Assembly: GCF_012726195.1 (NCBI RefSeq)
Contig: NZ_JAASAF010000001.1
Coordinates: 62,001 to 126,000 of the forward strand
Length of the DNA stretch: 64,000 nt
Source of the DNA: Rhodococcus sp. HNM0563
GTDB lineage: Bacteria > Actinomycetota > Actinomycetes > Mycobacteriales > Mycobacteriaceae
Reading direction: 5' to 3'
Below are positions 1 to 9,132 of this stretch, in pieces. The notes beneath the pieces are model-generated. The model was not told the DNA's origin. It did no database searches and saw only the letters and a list, made by a program, of their open reading frames with translations. The position numbers were made by a program, and so were the translations under genes. How positions within the stretch are numbered: position 1 is the stretch's first letter; every line of letters begins with the position of its first letter.

Positions 1-615
1 GCGGCGAACCTGTTGGTGGGGTTGGCGTTGGCGCAGGCGCGGGGCACCAAGTATCCCGATGAGGTGGCGCGCGAATATCAGGATCTCGAGGCGATGCCCG
101 CGAAGATCGAGCAGTTGCTGCTCGGGATGGAGCCGGTGCGGGAGTTGGCGCGTGCGTTGGCGGCGTCGCCTGCGGTGCTGTTCCTGGGGCGGCATGTGGG
201 GTATCCAGTGGCGCTCGAGGGTGCGCTCAAGCTCAAAGAGCTGGCGTACATGCATGCGGAGGGTTTCGCCGCAGGGGAGCTCAAGCACGGGCCGATCGCG
301 TTGATCGAGGACGGATTGCCCGTCATCGTCGTCATGCCGTCACCCAAGGGGCGTGCTGTTCTGCACAGCAAGTTGCTCAGCAACATCCGGGAGATCCAGG
401 CCCGTGGTGCGGTGACCGTGGTCATCGCGGAGGAGGGTGACGAGACGGTGCGTCCGTTCGCGGATCATCTCGTGGAGATCCCGGCGTCGCCGTCGTTGTT
501 GCAGCCGTTGTTGTCGACGGTGCCGTTGCAGGTGTTCGCGGCGGAAGTTGCGCAGTCGCGTGGGTACGACGTGGACAAGCCCCGTAATCTCGCCAAGTCC
601 GTCACCGTCGAATAG
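1..615 (+). CDS. glmS: Glutamine--fructose-6-phosphate aminotransferase, C-terminal part
   Basis: The gene enters from the left edge, so only about 204 C-terminal residues are present and the start is outside. The visible part is the second sugar-isomerase (SIS) domain, with GALKLKELAYMHAEGFAAGE and KHGPIALI, followed by the family's C-terminal ending PRNLAKSVTVE. GlmS makes glucosamine-6-phosphate from fructose-6-phosphate and glutamine, the first step to UDP-GlcNAc and peptidoglycan. The glutaminase half is not visible. The next gene, nnr, starts 36 bases downstream on the same strand. Confidence 0.95.
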   Translation, partial: AANLLVGLALAQARGTKYPDEVAREYQDLEAMPAKIEQLLLGMEPVRELARALAASPAVLFLGRHVGYPVALEGALKLKELAYMHAEGFAAGELKHGPIALIEDGLPVIVVMPSPKGRAVLHSKLLSNIREIQARGAVTVVIAEEGDETVRPFADHLVEIPASPSLLQPLLSTVPLQVFAAEVAQSRGYDVDKPRNLAKSVTVE

Positions 616-651
616 TCGCGAGAAGCGCAGATCGATCGACCGGGAGTCCCG

Positions 652-2109
652 ATGCGCAGCTACCACCCGTGTGAGCAGGTTCGTGCCGCGGAGGCGAAAC
701 ACCTGGCGGTCCTGCCAGAGGGCACGCTGATGCGCCGAGCCGCGTTCGGGCTCGCGCGGCTGGTGGCCGAGGAACTTCGCGCGCGCACAGGTGCCGTCGC
801 GGGGCGGACGGTGACCTTGCTCGTGGGTTCCGGCGACAACGGCGGCGACGCTCTGTGGGCCGGTGCGTTCCTGCGTCGACGCGGGGTCGCGGTGACCGCA
901 CTGTTGCTCGCTCCGGATCGTGCGCATCCTGCAGGACTCGCCGCATTGCGCGCGGCGGGGGGCCGCACGGCAACCGCGACGCCCGAGCATCTCGGCGATC
1001 CCGACCTCGTGCTCGACGGTATCGTCGGAATATCCGGCCGTGGTCCGTTGCGCCCGGCAGCGGCAGTCCTCGTCGATGCGATCACCGCACCGATCGTCGC
1101 GGTCGACACGCCGAGCGGTGTCGATCCCGACACCGGGGCGATCGACGGCCCGGCGGTTACCGCCGCCCTCACAGTCACGTTCGGTGCACGCAAACCCGTG
1201 CACGTCCTTGCCCCGACGCGATGCGGGCGCGTCGAACTGATCGACATCGGTCTCGACCTGCCGCCGTCGGACCTGGTAGCGGCGGACCCCGCCGAGCTGG
1301 GCGCGATCTGGCCGGTCCCCGGGGCGGACGACGACAAGTACAGCCAGGGTGTGGTCGGCATCGTGGCAGGCAGCGCACGGTATCCCGGGGCCGCAGTGCT
1401 CTGCACGGGCGCAGCGGTGGCTGCAACTTCCGGAATGGTGCGTTACGTCGGTAGCGCGGGAGCGGAGATACTCGCGCATTATCCGGAGGTCGTCGCGGCG
1501 CCCACATTCGACGCTGCGGGTCGCGTACAGGCGTGGGTGGTCGGGCCGGGCGGTGGCACGGACGCGCGTGCGGAGAACACGCTGCGCGACGTTCTGTCGA
1601 CCGATCTACCGGTGGTCGTCGACGCCGACGGCCTGACGATCCTCGCGCGCAACCCGTCACTCGTGCGGGGTCGTGCCGCGCCGACGCTTCTCACTCCGCA
1701 TGCGGGGGAGTTCGCGCGTCTCACCGGCAACGACCCGCAGTCGGACCGGCTCGGTTCTGCGCGCAGCCTCGCCGCGGACCTCCAGGTGCACGTGCTGCTC
1801 AAGGGACGCACCACGCTCATCGCCCGACCCGACGGACACACGTTCGTCAACGATGCGGGTGGATCGTGGGCGTCGACCGCGGGCGCCGGGGATCTGCTGG
1901 CCGGAGTCGTAGGAGCGCTGGTGTCGTCGGGCATGCCGATCGACCTTGCTGCCGCTGCGGGCGCTCGCGCGCACTCACTTGCCGCGAATCTCGCAGCGCG
2001 TGGTGAGGACGGCGAGAGTGTCGGAACCGCACCGGTATCGGCAAGCACCATCGCCGAACATCTTCGCGCCGCGGTGCGAATTCTGCGGACCCACGCATCC
2101 GAATCGTAA
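652..2109 (+). CDS. nnr: Bifunctional NAD(P)HX epimerase / ADP-dependent dehydratase
   Basis: The 485-residue protein fuses the two NAD(P)HX repair enzymes. The N-terminal half is a YjeF_N epimerase domain with the glycine-rich loop GSGDNGGDALWAG near residues 59-71. The C-terminal half is a ribokinase-like dehydratase with TPHAGEFARL and the ATP/catalytic signature TAGAGDLLAGVVGAL. Together they repair hydrated, damaged NADH and NADPH in the cytoplasm. Length is normal for the fused bacterial form. It sits between glmS and alr, as in mycobacteria. The ATG start is directly upstream of the conserved N-terminal helix. Confidence 0.93.
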   Translation: MRSYHPCEQVRAAEAKHLAVLPEGTLMRRAAFGLARLVAEELRARTGAVAGRTVTLLVGSGDNGGDALWAGAFLRRRGVAVTALLLAPDRAHPAGLAALRAAGGRTATATPEHLGDPDLVLDGIVGISGRGPLRPAAAVLVDAITAPIVAVDTPSGVDPDTGAIDGPAVTAALTVTFGARKPVHVLAPTRCGRVELIDIGLDLPPSDLVAADPAELGAIWPVPGADDDKYSQGVVGIVAGSARYPGAAVLCTGAAVAATSGMVRYVGSAGAEILAHYPEVVAAPTFDAAGRVQAWVVGPGGGTDARAENTLRDVLSTDLPVVVDADGLTILARNPSLVRGRAAPTLLTPHAGEFARLTGNDPQSDRLGSARSLAADLQVHVLLKGRTTLIARPDGHTFVNDAGGSWASTAGAGDLLAGVVGALVSSGMPIDLAAAAGARAHSLAANLAARGEDGESVGTAPVSASTIAEHLRAAVRILRTHASES

Positions 2110-2167
2110 TCAGACACACCCGGGCTCCCCGAAGGCACCGATCGTCGCGGTGGCAGGATCAATTCAT

Positions 2168-3346
2168 GTGACCGCCCTACAACGCACCCCGTCCACCGGC
2201 CGATCGCTTCCTCAAGCAGAAGCGATCATCGATCTGGACGCGGTCGCGCACAACGTCAGGCGCCTTCGGGACTACGTCGGCGACACAGCGATCATGGCGG
2301 TCGTCAAGGCCGACGCCTACAACCACGGGGCAGTCCCTGTCGCCCGCGCGGCGCTCGCCGCCGGCGCACGCGAACTGGGCGTCACCACGCTCGCCGAAGG
2401 GCTCGAGTTGCGCGCCGCCGGAATCGACGCGCCCATCCTGTCATGGCTGCACACGGTCGACGCAGACTACGCACCGGCGATCGCGGCCGGGATCGAACTC
2501 GGTGTCTCGTCGCCGCGCCACCTCGCGGCCATAGTTGCCGCCGCGGGAAGCATCGGCGAAACCGCAGTCATCACCGCCAAGGTCGACACGGGGCTCAACC
2601 GCAACGGTGTGGCACGCAACGAGTGGCCCGAGTTCGTGCGCGATGTGGCCCGTGCGCAGGCGACCGGCGCAGTCCGGTTGCGCGGACTGTTCTCACACCT
2701 TGCCCACGGCGACGAACTCGGCCATCCCGAGATCGATGTGCAACGCGACAGGCTCCACCAGGCCGCTGACGACCTCCGGCGCGCCTCGCTGACGCCCGAG
2801 GTCGTCCATCTGGCCAACTCTGCTGCCACCGTTACCCGACCTGACCTGCGATTCGACATGGTTCGGCCGGGAATTGCGATATACGGGCTGACGCCGATCC
2901 CGGAGCAGGGCGATTTCGGGTTGCGGCCGGTCATGACGTTGCGAACGAGGGTGGCGCTGGTGAAGAAGGTTTCGGCAGGTTCGGGTGTGTCGTACGGGCA
3001 CCGCTGGGTTGCCCCCGCCGACACGACGGTGGCGCTGTTGCCGATGGGTTACGCCGACGGGATCCGCCGCAATCTCAGCGGCCGAATCGATGTTCTGCTC
3101 GGCGGTCGGCGCCGCCCCCAGGTGGGCCGCGTGTGCATGGACCAGGTCGTCGTCGACCTCGGTCCGGACGGTGGGGGAGTACAGGAGGGCGACGAAGCGT
3201 TGTTCTTCGGTGACGGACGTCTCGGTGAGCCCGGAGCACAGGACTGGGCCGAACTCTTGGACACGATCAACTACGAGATCGTGACGGGGATCGGTGGCCG
3301 AACCGTCCGCACCTATGTAGGTGGTGAAGGAGGCGTGTTGCGATGA
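2168..3346 (+). CDS. alr: Alanine racemase
   Basis: PLP-dependent enzyme interconverting L- and D-alanine for peptidoglycan. The PLP lysine lies in MAVVKADAYNHG near residue 43 and the catalytic tyrosine in SGVSYGHRW near residue 280. The C-terminal beta domain carries GRVCMDQVVVDLG. I chose the GTG at 2168 (392 residues); the frame is open for a further 220 bases upstream, but that stretch overlaps the end of nnr and is not conserved-looking. The stop overlaps the next gene's start in an ATGA, so the two are probably translationally coupled. Confidence 0.93.
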   Translation: MTALQRTPSTGRSLPQAEAIIDLDAVAHNVRRLRDYVGDTAIMAVVKADAYNHGAVPVARAALAAGARELGVTTLAEGLELRAAGIDAPILSWLHTVDADYAPAIAAGIELGVSSPRHLAAIVAAAGSIGETAVITAKVDTGLNRNGVARNEWPEFVRDVARAQATGAVRLRGLFSHLAHGDELGHPEIDVQRDRLHQAADDLRRASLTPEVVHLANSAATVTRPDLRFDMVRPGIAIYGLTPIPEQGDFGLRPVMTLRTRVALVKKVSAGSGVSYGHRWVAPADTTVALLPMGYADGIRRNLSGRIDVLLGGRRRPQVGRVCMDQVVVDLGPDGGGVQEGDEALFFGDGRLGEPGAQDWAELLDTINYEIVTGIGGRTVRTYVGGEGGVLR

Positions 3347-4401
3347 CGCTGATGGGTCGAATGGGTCTGTTGGGTGCCAGTCTGGTGACACTCGCATCAT
3401 CGGCGGGTCTGTATGCCGTGCGGAGCGCCGGAATGCCCGCCAACGAGATGTACCGGGGTGAGGACTTCGACGCTCTGCTGCGGCTGCCCCAGCGAACCGT
3501 CCTGACCGACGACGGCATCTCCCTCGTGGTGCGCGAATCCGGATCGTCACGCGCTCCGCTGACCGTCGTGTTCGTCCACGGCTACTGCCTGCGTATGCAG
3601 TCGTGGCATCTGCAGTATCGGCACGTGCGCGAGCGGTGGGGCGAGGATGTCCGAATGGTCTTCTACGACCAGCGAGGCCATGGAGAGTCCGGTATGCCCG
3701 GCCGGAATTCGTGCACCATCGCACAACTCGGCCGCGACCTCGGCCGGGTCATCGACGAATGCACCCCGGACGGGCCGGTCGTCGTGATCGGTCACTCGAT
3801 GGGCGGTATGACGACGATCGCTCTTGCGTCCCAGCGGCCGGACCTGTTCGAGTCCCGGATCGTGGGCGTGGGGTTGCTCGCGACCACGGCTGCTGGCCTG
3901 AACAAGAGCGGGCTCGGCCGCAACCTCGAGAACCCCGTCATCGACGCGTTCCGGTACGCGGCGCGGACCGCACCCGGATTCGTGCAGGCAGCACGCGGTA
4001 TGGCGCGCGCGGTGGTCACACCGATCCTGCGTGCGGCGTCGTATGGGACGGTGGTCAGCCCGCGACTCGCCGAGTTGTCCGACCGGATGCTCGACGAGAC
4101 CTCGGTACTGACGATCGTGAACTTCCTGCGCACCCTCGAACTGCACGATGAATCCGCTGCGCTCCCCGTGCTGGGGTCGGTGCCGTCGCTCGTACTCTGT
4201 GGCGACGCAGACATGGTGATCCCGTTCTCGAGCTCGGAGGCATTGGCCGAGTCGCTTCCCGGAGCCGAACTCGAGCGGGTCCGTGGGGGCGGGCACCTCG
4301 TCCAATTCGAGTTCCCGGAGATCGTCAACAGTGCGATCGACCGACTGATCCAGCGAGGTTTCGCGCATGAGGTTTCCACCAGACGAGCCGCAATTGTCTG
4401 A
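3343..4401 (+). CDS. Alpha/beta hydrolase, probably membrane-anchored
   Basis: A 352-residue alpha/beta-hydrolase-fold protein. The N-terminus (GLLGASLVTLASSAGLYAV) is hydrophobic and looks like an uncleaved anchor or signal peptide. HGYCLRMQSW forms the oxyanion-hole loop, YDQRGHGES follows, and the nucleophile elbow is GHSMGGM with the serine near residue 151. A catalytic Asp in CGDADMVIP and His in GGGHLVQFE complete the triad. The substrate cannot be read from sequence. It overlaps alr by 4 bases and tsaE by 35 bases. Known M. tuberculosis synteny lacks a gene here, so this is a lineage-specific addition. Confidence 0.88.
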   Translation: MTLMGRMGLLGASLVTLASSAGLYAVRSAGMPANEMYRGEDFDALLRLPQRTVLTDDGISLVVRESGSSRAPLTVVFVHGYCLRMQSWHLQYRHVRERWGEDVRMVFYDQRGHGESGMPGRNSCTIAQLGRDLGRVIDECTPDGPVVVIGHSMGGMTTIALASQRPDLFESRIVGVGLLATTAAGLNKSGLGRNLENPVIDAFRYAARTAPGFVQAARGMARAVVTPILRAASYGTVVSPRLAELSDRMLDETSVLTIVNFLRTLELHDESAALPVLGSVPSLVLCGDADMVIPFSSSEALAESLPGAELERVRGGGHLVQFEFPEIVNSAIDRLIQRGFAHEVSTRRAAIV

Positions 4402-4858
4402 TTCAGCACAGTCCGTCGAACTGCCGACCGTCGAGGACACCGAAGCGTTCGGCCGCCGACTGGCAGAAGATCTCCGCGCCGGGGACCTCGTGGTGCTCGA
4501 CGGTCCGCTCGGGGCGGGCAAGACCGCACTGACGAGAGGACTCGCAGCCGGGCTGGGGGTACAGGGCCGCGTGACCTCGCCGACATTCGTCATCGCCCGC
4601 GAGCATCGGCCGGGACAGCGCGACGGTGCACCACCGGTGGGCCTGGTCCATGTCGATGCGTACCGGCTGGGCGACGGCCCGAACGCCCTCGACGAACTCG
4701 ATGCACTGGATCTCGACACCGACCTCGACGCGGCCGTTGTGGTGGTCGAGTGGGGCGGCGGGCTCGTGGAGAAGCTCACCGACCGGCACCTGCGCGTGCG
4801 ATTGCGTCGTGATCCCGGGTCCGATGTGCGCCGTGCGGAATGGGCCTGGGTCGACTGA
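4367..4858 (+). CDS. tsaE: tRNA t6A biosynthesis ATPase TsaE
   Basis: A 163-residue ATPase with the Walker A loop DGPLGAGKTALTRG, followed by TSPTFVIAREH (switch-like region) and HVDAYRLGD. TsaE drives the TsaB-TsaD complex during threonylcarbamoylation of A37 in ANN-decoding tRNAs. The start lies inside the preceding hydrolase gene (35-base overlap); a slightly later start is possible because residues 1-20 are not part of the domain. tsaB, rimI and tsaD follow immediately, so the pathway is clustered apart from tsaC. Confidence 0.92.
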   Translation: MRFPPDEPQLSDSAQSVELPTVEDTEAFGRRLAEDLRAGDLVVLDGPLGAGKTALTRGLAAGLGVQGRVTSPTFVIAREHRPGQRDGAPPVGLVHVDAYRLGDGPNALDELDALDLDTDLDAAVVVVEWGGGLVEKLTDRHLRVRLRRDPGSDVRRAEWAWVD

Positions 4859-4894
4859 CCCGGCGCTGAAGTCCTGGCAAGACTGCGGACCGGG

Positions 4895-4900
4895 TAACCT
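4895..4900 (+). promoter_or_regulatory. -10 element for leaderless tsaB transcript
   Basis: TAACCT ends 8 bases before the GTG of tsaB and there is no Shine-Dalgarno sequence, the usual layout of an actinobacterial leaderless promoter. Inferred from sequence only. Confidence 0.45.
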
Positions 4901-4908
4901 GGTGAATC

Positions 4909-5580
4909 GTGCTCGTGCTCGCCGTCGATACCTCAACACCCGTCGTGACCTCGGGGCTCGTCCGACTCGGCAGTGAGGGAGACGCACCCCACATCTCCAC
5001 GGTTGCCGTGCGCCTGACCGACAATCCCCGGGCCCACGCGGAGATCCTCACTCCACAGATCCTCGAGTGCTTCGACGAGGCCGGATACACACCGGCCGAT
5101 CTCGACGCGATCGTCGTGGGTGTCGGACCGGGTCCGTTCACCGGACTGCGTGTCGGCATGGTCACCGCGGCGGCGTTCGGTGATGCCCTCGGCATTCCGG
5201 TCTACGGTGTCTGCAGCCTCGACGCAATCGCGCAGGATGCGCACGGTGGAGAACCCGATGGTGGCGAACTTCTCGTGGTCACCGACGCGCGGCGTCGTGA
5301 GGTGTACTTCGCTCGGTACGACGGATTCTGCCGCCGTACCGAGGGCCCCGATGTCCGCAAGCCTGCGGAGGTGCCCTCCGAGCCCTCGAGCCGGGTTGCT
5401 GGGTCGGCCCAGCATGCTGCGCTGTTCCCGCTTCCCGCAGTACCCGTGTACTCGCCGTCGCCTGCGGGTCTGGTTGCCGCGATCTCGCCGGCTCTGCGTG
5501 CGGGACGGGATCCCGAGCCATTGGTACCGCTGTACCTGCGGCGGCCCGATGCTGTTGCGACTGCGGATCGTCGCAGATGA
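4909..5580 (+). CDS. tsaB: tRNA t6A biosynthesis protein TsaB
   Basis: A 223-residue ASKHA-fold protein beginning LVLAVDTSTPVVTSGLV, with GVGPGPFTGLRVGMVTA in the middle, both diagnostic of TsaB. It is the non-catalytic partner of TsaD in the t6A37 synthase and binds TsaE. The start is a GTG with a -10 element just upstream, suggesting leaderless expression. Its last 4 bases (ATGA) overlap rimI. Confidence 0.93.
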   Translation: MLVLAVDTSTPVVTSGLVRLGSEGDAPHISTVAVRLTDNPRAHAEILTPQILECFDEAGYTPADLDAIVVGVGPGPFTGLRVGMVTAAAFGDALGIPVYGVCSLDAIAQDAHGGEPDGGELLVVTDARRREVYFARYDGFCRRTEGPDVRKPAEVPSEPSSRVAGSAQHAALFPLPAVPVYSPSPAGLVAAISPALRAGRDPEPLVPLYLRRPDAVATADRRR

Positions 5581-6056
5581 GTGTGCGGATCGATGCACTC
5601 CGCGGCGACGACGTGGACCGGTGCGCAGAACTCGAAACCGTTTTGTTCCCTGGAGACGACCCCTGGAGCGCAGACGCGTTTCGTTCGGAACTGGCTTCGC
5701 CCCACAACTACTACGTAGCTGCGCGCGACGAGTCGGGGACTCTCCTCGGCTACGCCGGGCTGGCACGGCTCGGCACCGGAGTCGACCCGGAGTCCGAGGT
5801 GCACACGATCGGCGTGGATCCCGGCGCCCGGCGCCGCGGGATCGGTAGCGCTCTGCTGACCGCGCTGCTGCATGTCGCGGATCGATGGGGTGGGCCGGTG
5901 TTCCTCGAGGTCCGCACCGACAACGACGCCGCGATTGCGTTGTATCGGGGTGAGGGTTTCGAGGTCGTGGGGACGAGGAAACGTTACTACCAGCCGAGTG
6001 GGGCCGACGCGTACACCATGCGTCGCCCGGATCGGCGAGAGGAGCTACGACGGTGA
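5577..6056 (+). CDS. rimI: Ribosomal-protein-alanine N-acetyltransferase (GNAT)
   Basis: A 159-residue GNAT acetyltransferase with the acetyl-CoA loop [15 protein letters not shown] and the C-terminal [18 protein letters not shown] typical of RimI. RimI acetylates the N-terminus of ribosomal protein S18 and can act on other N-termini. It overlaps tsaB by 4 bases and tsaD by 4 bases, the conserved tsaB-rimI-tsaD order in actinobacteria. Confidence 0.9.
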   Translation: MSVRIDALRGDDVDRCAELETVLFPGDDPWSADAFRSELASPHNYYVAARDESGTLLGYAGLARLGTGVDPESEVHTIGVDPGARRRGIGSALLTALLHVADRWGGPVFLEVRTDNDAAIALYRGEGFEVVGTRKRYYQPSGADAYTMRRPDRREELRR

Positions 6057-7099
6057 CCGGACCGATCGTGATGGGGATCGAAAGCTCGTGTGACGAGACC
6101 GGCGTCGGTATCGTCCGTTTCGTCGGTGACGGCACGCTCGAGCTTCTCGCCGACGAGGTCGCCTCGAGCGTCGACGAGCATGCCCGATTCGGTGGTGTGG
6201 TTCCCGAGATAGCCTCCCGCGCACACCTGGAGGCGATGGTGCCCACGATGCAGCGGGCGCTCGCCTCGGCCGGTATCTCCAAGCCCGACGCGGTATGCGT
6301 CACGATCGGCCCCGGCTTGGCGGGGGCGCTCCTCGTCGGAGTTGCCGCAGCCAAGGCATATGCAGCGGCGTGGAACGTTCCCTTCTACGCGATCAACCAC
6401 CTCGCCGGACACGTCGCCGTGGACACGCTCGAACACGGACCGATGCCGCCGTGCGTCGCACTGCTCGTCTCGGGCGGGCACACGCACCTCCTGCACGTCG
6501 AGGACCTCAGCAAGCCGATCGTCGAACTCGGAACCACCGTCGACGACGCGGCGGGGGAAGCGTTCGACAAGGTCGCGCGTCTGCTCGGACTCGGCTATCC
6601 CGGAGGTCCGGAGGTCGATCGGCTCGCGCGAGAGGGAGACCGGAACGCGGTGGTGTTCCCGCGCGGCATGACAGGCCCGCGCGATGCCCGCAACGATTTC
6701 TCGTTCTCCGGGCTCAAGACGGCTGTCGCACGGTTCGTCGAAGCGAAGGAACGCGCCGGTGAGCCGGTACCGCTTGCCGATGTCGCAGCCGGTTTCCAGG
6801 AGGCCGTGGCCGATGTGCTCACGATGAAGGCGGTGCGTGCGGCCCGCGATCTCGGTGTCGACACCTTGGTGCTCGGTGGAGGCGCGACTGCGAACACTCG
6901 ATTGCGTGCGCTGGCCGAGGAACGTTGCGCGGAAGCCGGCATGACCCTGCGTGTACCCCGGCCGCGGTTGTGCACCGACAACGGCGTGATGATCGCAGCG
7001 CTGGGCGCGCACCTCATCGCAGGGGGAGCGACTCCGTCGTCGCTGTCCGTGGGAACGGATCCTGGGCTGTCGGTGTCGGTGGCACAGGTTTCGGCCTGA
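6053..7099 (+). CDS. tsaD: tRNA N6-threonylcarbamoyladenosine transferase TsaD
   Basis: The 348-residue catalytic subunit of t6A synthesis. It starts [14 protein letters not shown], has the metal-binding motif [10 protein letters not shown] (HxxxH near residues 115-119), [11 protein letters not shown], and [13 protein letters not shown] of the nucleotide-binding ASKHA fold. Length is normal. The GTG start overlaps the rimI stop (GTGA). It ends 43 bases before the convergent Hsp70-like gene. Confidence 0.95.
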   Translation: MTGPIVMGIESSCDETGVGIVRFVGDGTLELLADEVASSVDEHARFGGVVPEIASRAHLEAMVPTMQRALASAGISKPDAVCVTIGPGLAGALLVGVAAAKAYAAAWNVPFYAINHLAGHVAVDTLEHGPMPPCVALLVSGGHTHLLHVEDLSKPIVELGTTVDDAAGEAFDKVARLLGLGYPGGPEVDRLAREGDRNAVVFPRGMTGPRDARNDFSFSGLKTAVARFVEAKERAGEPVPLADVAAGFQEAVADVLTMKAVRAARDLGVDTLVLGGGATANTRLRALAEERCAEAGMTLRVPRPRLCTDNGVMIAALGAHLIAGGATPSSLSVGTDPGLSVSVAQVSA

Positions 7100-7127
7100 T
7101 CTCGACCCGGGACGGCGCTGTCTCCCT

Positions 7128-7153
7128 CTTACCCGGTCGTCTTACCCGGTCGT
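7128..7153. repeat. 13-bp tandem duplication at the 3' end of the Hsp70-like gene
   Basis: CTTACCCGGTCGT occurs twice in direct tandem. The second copy contains the stop codon of the minus-strand Hsp70-like gene, the first lies just after it. It looks like a local duplication with no obvious function. Confidence 0.6.
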
Positions 7154-8818
7154 CGTCGAGGTGCCCGAGGGGGTCGGGTCCCCGCCGGTGTTGTTGCTCT
7201 CGGTGGTCGATTGTCCTTCGATGAGCGGTGTCGTGGAGATGAGTCCGGGCCGCGTGGTCAGTGCCGGAGATGACGGCTCGGGGGAGACGGATGGCACCGG
7301 GTCGGGCTCGGTTGTCTCTGTGGGGTCGGTCGTCTCTGTGGGGTCCGTCGGGTCCGTGGGTGTCGTGGGGTCGGTCGGATCTGTGGGGTCCGTGGGGTCG
7401 GTCGGGTCCGTCGGTGTCGTGGGGTCCGTCGGGTCGGTAGGGGTTGTGGGACCGGTCGGATCGGTGGGGGTCGGCTGCGGTGAGGTCGTCGTGTCACCGG
7501 GGCTGTGCGGCTGCCACTTGTCGGTGGTCTCGTCGGGTGCGGCCTCGAGCGTCTGGACCTGGTCGATCGGGGTCGGAGTTGCCGTGGGATTGCTGTTCGA
7601 CACGGGGATATCCGTCTGCGGAATTGTGGACGGTGGTGGAGTGGGGAGCGGCGTCCCCTCCAACCGGCTCTCGGTGCTCCGCGTCGATGAGAGGGACGAG
7701 TCGGGATCGGCCGACGGGATATCGGTCTCCTCCGGATACGGTGGCTGCGACGGGTCTTCCGTGAGGACTACCCCATTGGTCCCGGCAGGGGACACCGGTG
7801 TGCTGGCGGACCGGTCGGTGAACTTGTCGGTGGCAAATCCGGCGACGACTGCGGCGAGCACCAGTGCGGCTGCCACAGCACCGGACATGCGCGCGCCCGC
7901 CGACGTCGATGAAGCGTTCGGTGAACCGACGACGTCGTAACCGCCGAAGTGAGCGGAGCTCGACAGGTGCGCAGCGCCCTGAGCTGCTGCGGAGGCGGGT
8001 TCCGGGACTGTGATGACCTGGCCGTCGAAGCTGTCGGTGACGGCGTCGGTCAACGCGGGAACTGCCGCAGTACCGCCGACGAGGGCGAGTGTGCGCGGAC
8101 GTGGCAACGATTGGGTCGTGACCTGACGGGTGAAGGTGGCGGCGGTAGCGGACAGGTCGGCGGTGAGTGTCGCGAGATCGGTGCGGGTGAGGGTCACCGA
8201 GGCATCGGGCCCTGCTTCGGCAATGTCGATCCGGGTGTGTTCGGCTGTGGTGAGTACTTCCTGGGCGCCCTGACAGCGTGCCTTCAGAAGTGCGGGATCG
8301 ACCTGCATGCGCATTTTCATGCGTTTGGTCGCGCGGTAGACGTGGTCGTAGATCACGGTTCCGATTGCATTGCCGCTGACGTCGTCTGTCCGCGCAGATC
8401 GCAGTACGGTGCCGGATTCCTGATCGAGGACCGAGACGGTGGTGCCGGACGCGCCCAGATCGGCGATAGCGATCGAGCCGGGCTCGGTGCGCGCTCCGAC
8501 GGTACGAAGGTACGTCAGGAGGGCGGTGGTCTCGGGAACGAGCCGTACGAGTTTGCCTCGGCGTTCCGCAGCGGTACGGATCGCGTCTGCCTGCTCTTCG
8601 GTGCGATAGGCGACGGTGATGGAGTCGGGGACCGGTTGATCCACGACCTGTGTGGTCATCAACGAGATTGCATCGAAGACGAGATCGCCGACATCACGGT
8701 GGTGGTCGGAATCGACCGCCAGCCTGCGGTACTCGGATGTGAGCCCGGTGGCAGTGTCGACGAGCAGGGCCGCGCCGACGCCGGAGGCGCCGACGGAGAT
8801 CCCTAGCGACGTTGGCAT
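7142..8818 (-). CDS. Hsp70/actin-fold membrane protein with Pro/Thr-rich tail
   Basis: A 558-residue protein in three parts. Residues 1-290 are an Hsp70-like ATPase fold: LGISVGASGVGAAL (phosphate 1), IAIADLGASGTTVSVL (phosphate 2) and LALVGGTAAVPAL (adenosine site). Residues about 312-329 form one membrane helix. The remaining 220 residues are Pro/Thr/Ser-rich, ending in a long run of DPT/TPT repeats, and should lie outside the cell. There is no substrate-binding domain like that of DnaK, so it is probably a sensor or scaffold rather than a chaperone. SD AGAGG precedes the ATG. It is inserted between tsaD and groES, which are neighbours in M. tuberculosis. Function unknown. Confidence 0.82.
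   Translation of the reverse strand: MPTSLGISVGASGVGAALLVDTATGLTSEYRRLAVDSDHHRDVGDLVFDAISLMTTQVVDQPVPDSITVAYRTEEQADAIRTAAERRGKLVRLVPETTALLTYLRTVGARTEPGSIAIADLGASGTTVSVLDQESGTVLRSARTDDVSGNAIGTVIYDHVYRATKRMKMRMQVDPALLKARCQGAQEVLTTAEHTRIDIAEAGPDASVTLTRTDLATLTADLSATAATFTRQVTTQSLPRPRTLALVGGTAAVPALTDAVTDSFDGQVITVPEPASAAAQGAAHLSSSAHFGGYDVVGSPNASSTSAGARMSGAVAAALVLAAVVAGFATDKFTDRSASTPVSPAGTNGVVLTEDPSQPPYPEETDIPSADPDSSLSSTRSTESRLEGTPLPTPPPSTIPQTDIPVSNSNPTATPTPIDQVQTLEAAPDETTDKWQPHSPGDTTTSPQPTPTDPTGPTTPTDPTDPTTPTDPTDPTDPTDPTDPTTPTDPTDPTETTDPTETTEPDPVPSVSPEPSSPALTTRPGLISTTPLIEGQSTTESNNTGGDPTPSGTSTTTG
7304..7472 (-). repeat. Degenerate 9-bp-based repeat coding for DPT/TPT tail
   Basis: The stretch is built from variants of GGGGTCCGT and GGGTCGGTC on the plus strand, read on the minus strand as DPT, TPT and TET units in the tail of the Hsp70-like protein. 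Such low-complexity tracts expand and contract by slippage, so length may differ between strains. Confidence 0.85.
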
Positions 8819-8966
8819 TGTTCACCTCTCGTGCGTGACTGGCGATCGTCGGGGCGAGGTTCGCTCTCCGCCATGATTACCGAATGGTCACGCTCTCGGT
8901 TTCCGTTATTGAACCGTAACATGCGAGCCGTCCCGTTCGCTCTCCGCGTGTCAGCACCCGCAGCCC

Positions 8967-8993
8967 TTGAGCGCTGGCACTCGCATGTATAGA
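8967..8993 (+). promoter_or_regulatory. Probable groES-groEL1 promoter
   Basis: TTGAGC (8967-8972) and TATAGA (8988-8993), 15 bases apart, overlap the CIRCE element, so HrcA bound there would block the polymerase. The spacing is short, so the exact -10 hexamer is uncertain. Confidence 0.45.
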
Positions 8994-9000
8994 GTGCTAG
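8974..9000 (+). promoter_or_regulatory. CIRCE operator (HrcA binding site)
   Basis: CTGGCACTC, nine bases, GAGTGCTAG: an almost perfect match to the CIRCE inverted repeat TTAGCACTC-N9-GAGTGCTAA, with only the outermost positions deviating. CIRCE is bound by the heat-shock repressor HrcA. It lies 133 bases before groES and should control groES-groEL1. Confidence 0.93.
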
Positions 9001-9132
9001 TGACACCGAGCGTCGGCCCGGCACCCGCGACGACGGGACTGCGCGAGGAGTCACTCTGGTGACTGAACAAAACCGAGTTCGAGGACGACGAGAGCCTCGG
9101 ACCCAAGTACCCCTGAAAGTGGAGGGCTCATC

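Larger units (their letters stand above)
8819..9132. other. Divergent control region between the Hsp70-like gene and groES
   Basis: A 314-base region without a gene. It holds the minus-strand ribosome binding site of the Hsp70-like gene at the left, and the groES promoter with its CIRCE operator at 8967-9000 followed by a leader of about 130 bases. I see no hairpin or small ORF I would defend in the rest. Confidence 0.7.

Noticed and set aside
4933-6354. 473-codon minus-strand frame across tsaB, rimI and tsaD
   Set aside because: Overlaps three confidently identified genes and has low-complexity Arg/Ser-rich content.
7304-7472. Repetitive tract that at first sight resembles a CRISPR or VNTR array
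   Set aside because: Units are 9 bp, without spacers, and stay in frame as DPT/TPT codons of the Hsp70-like gene.
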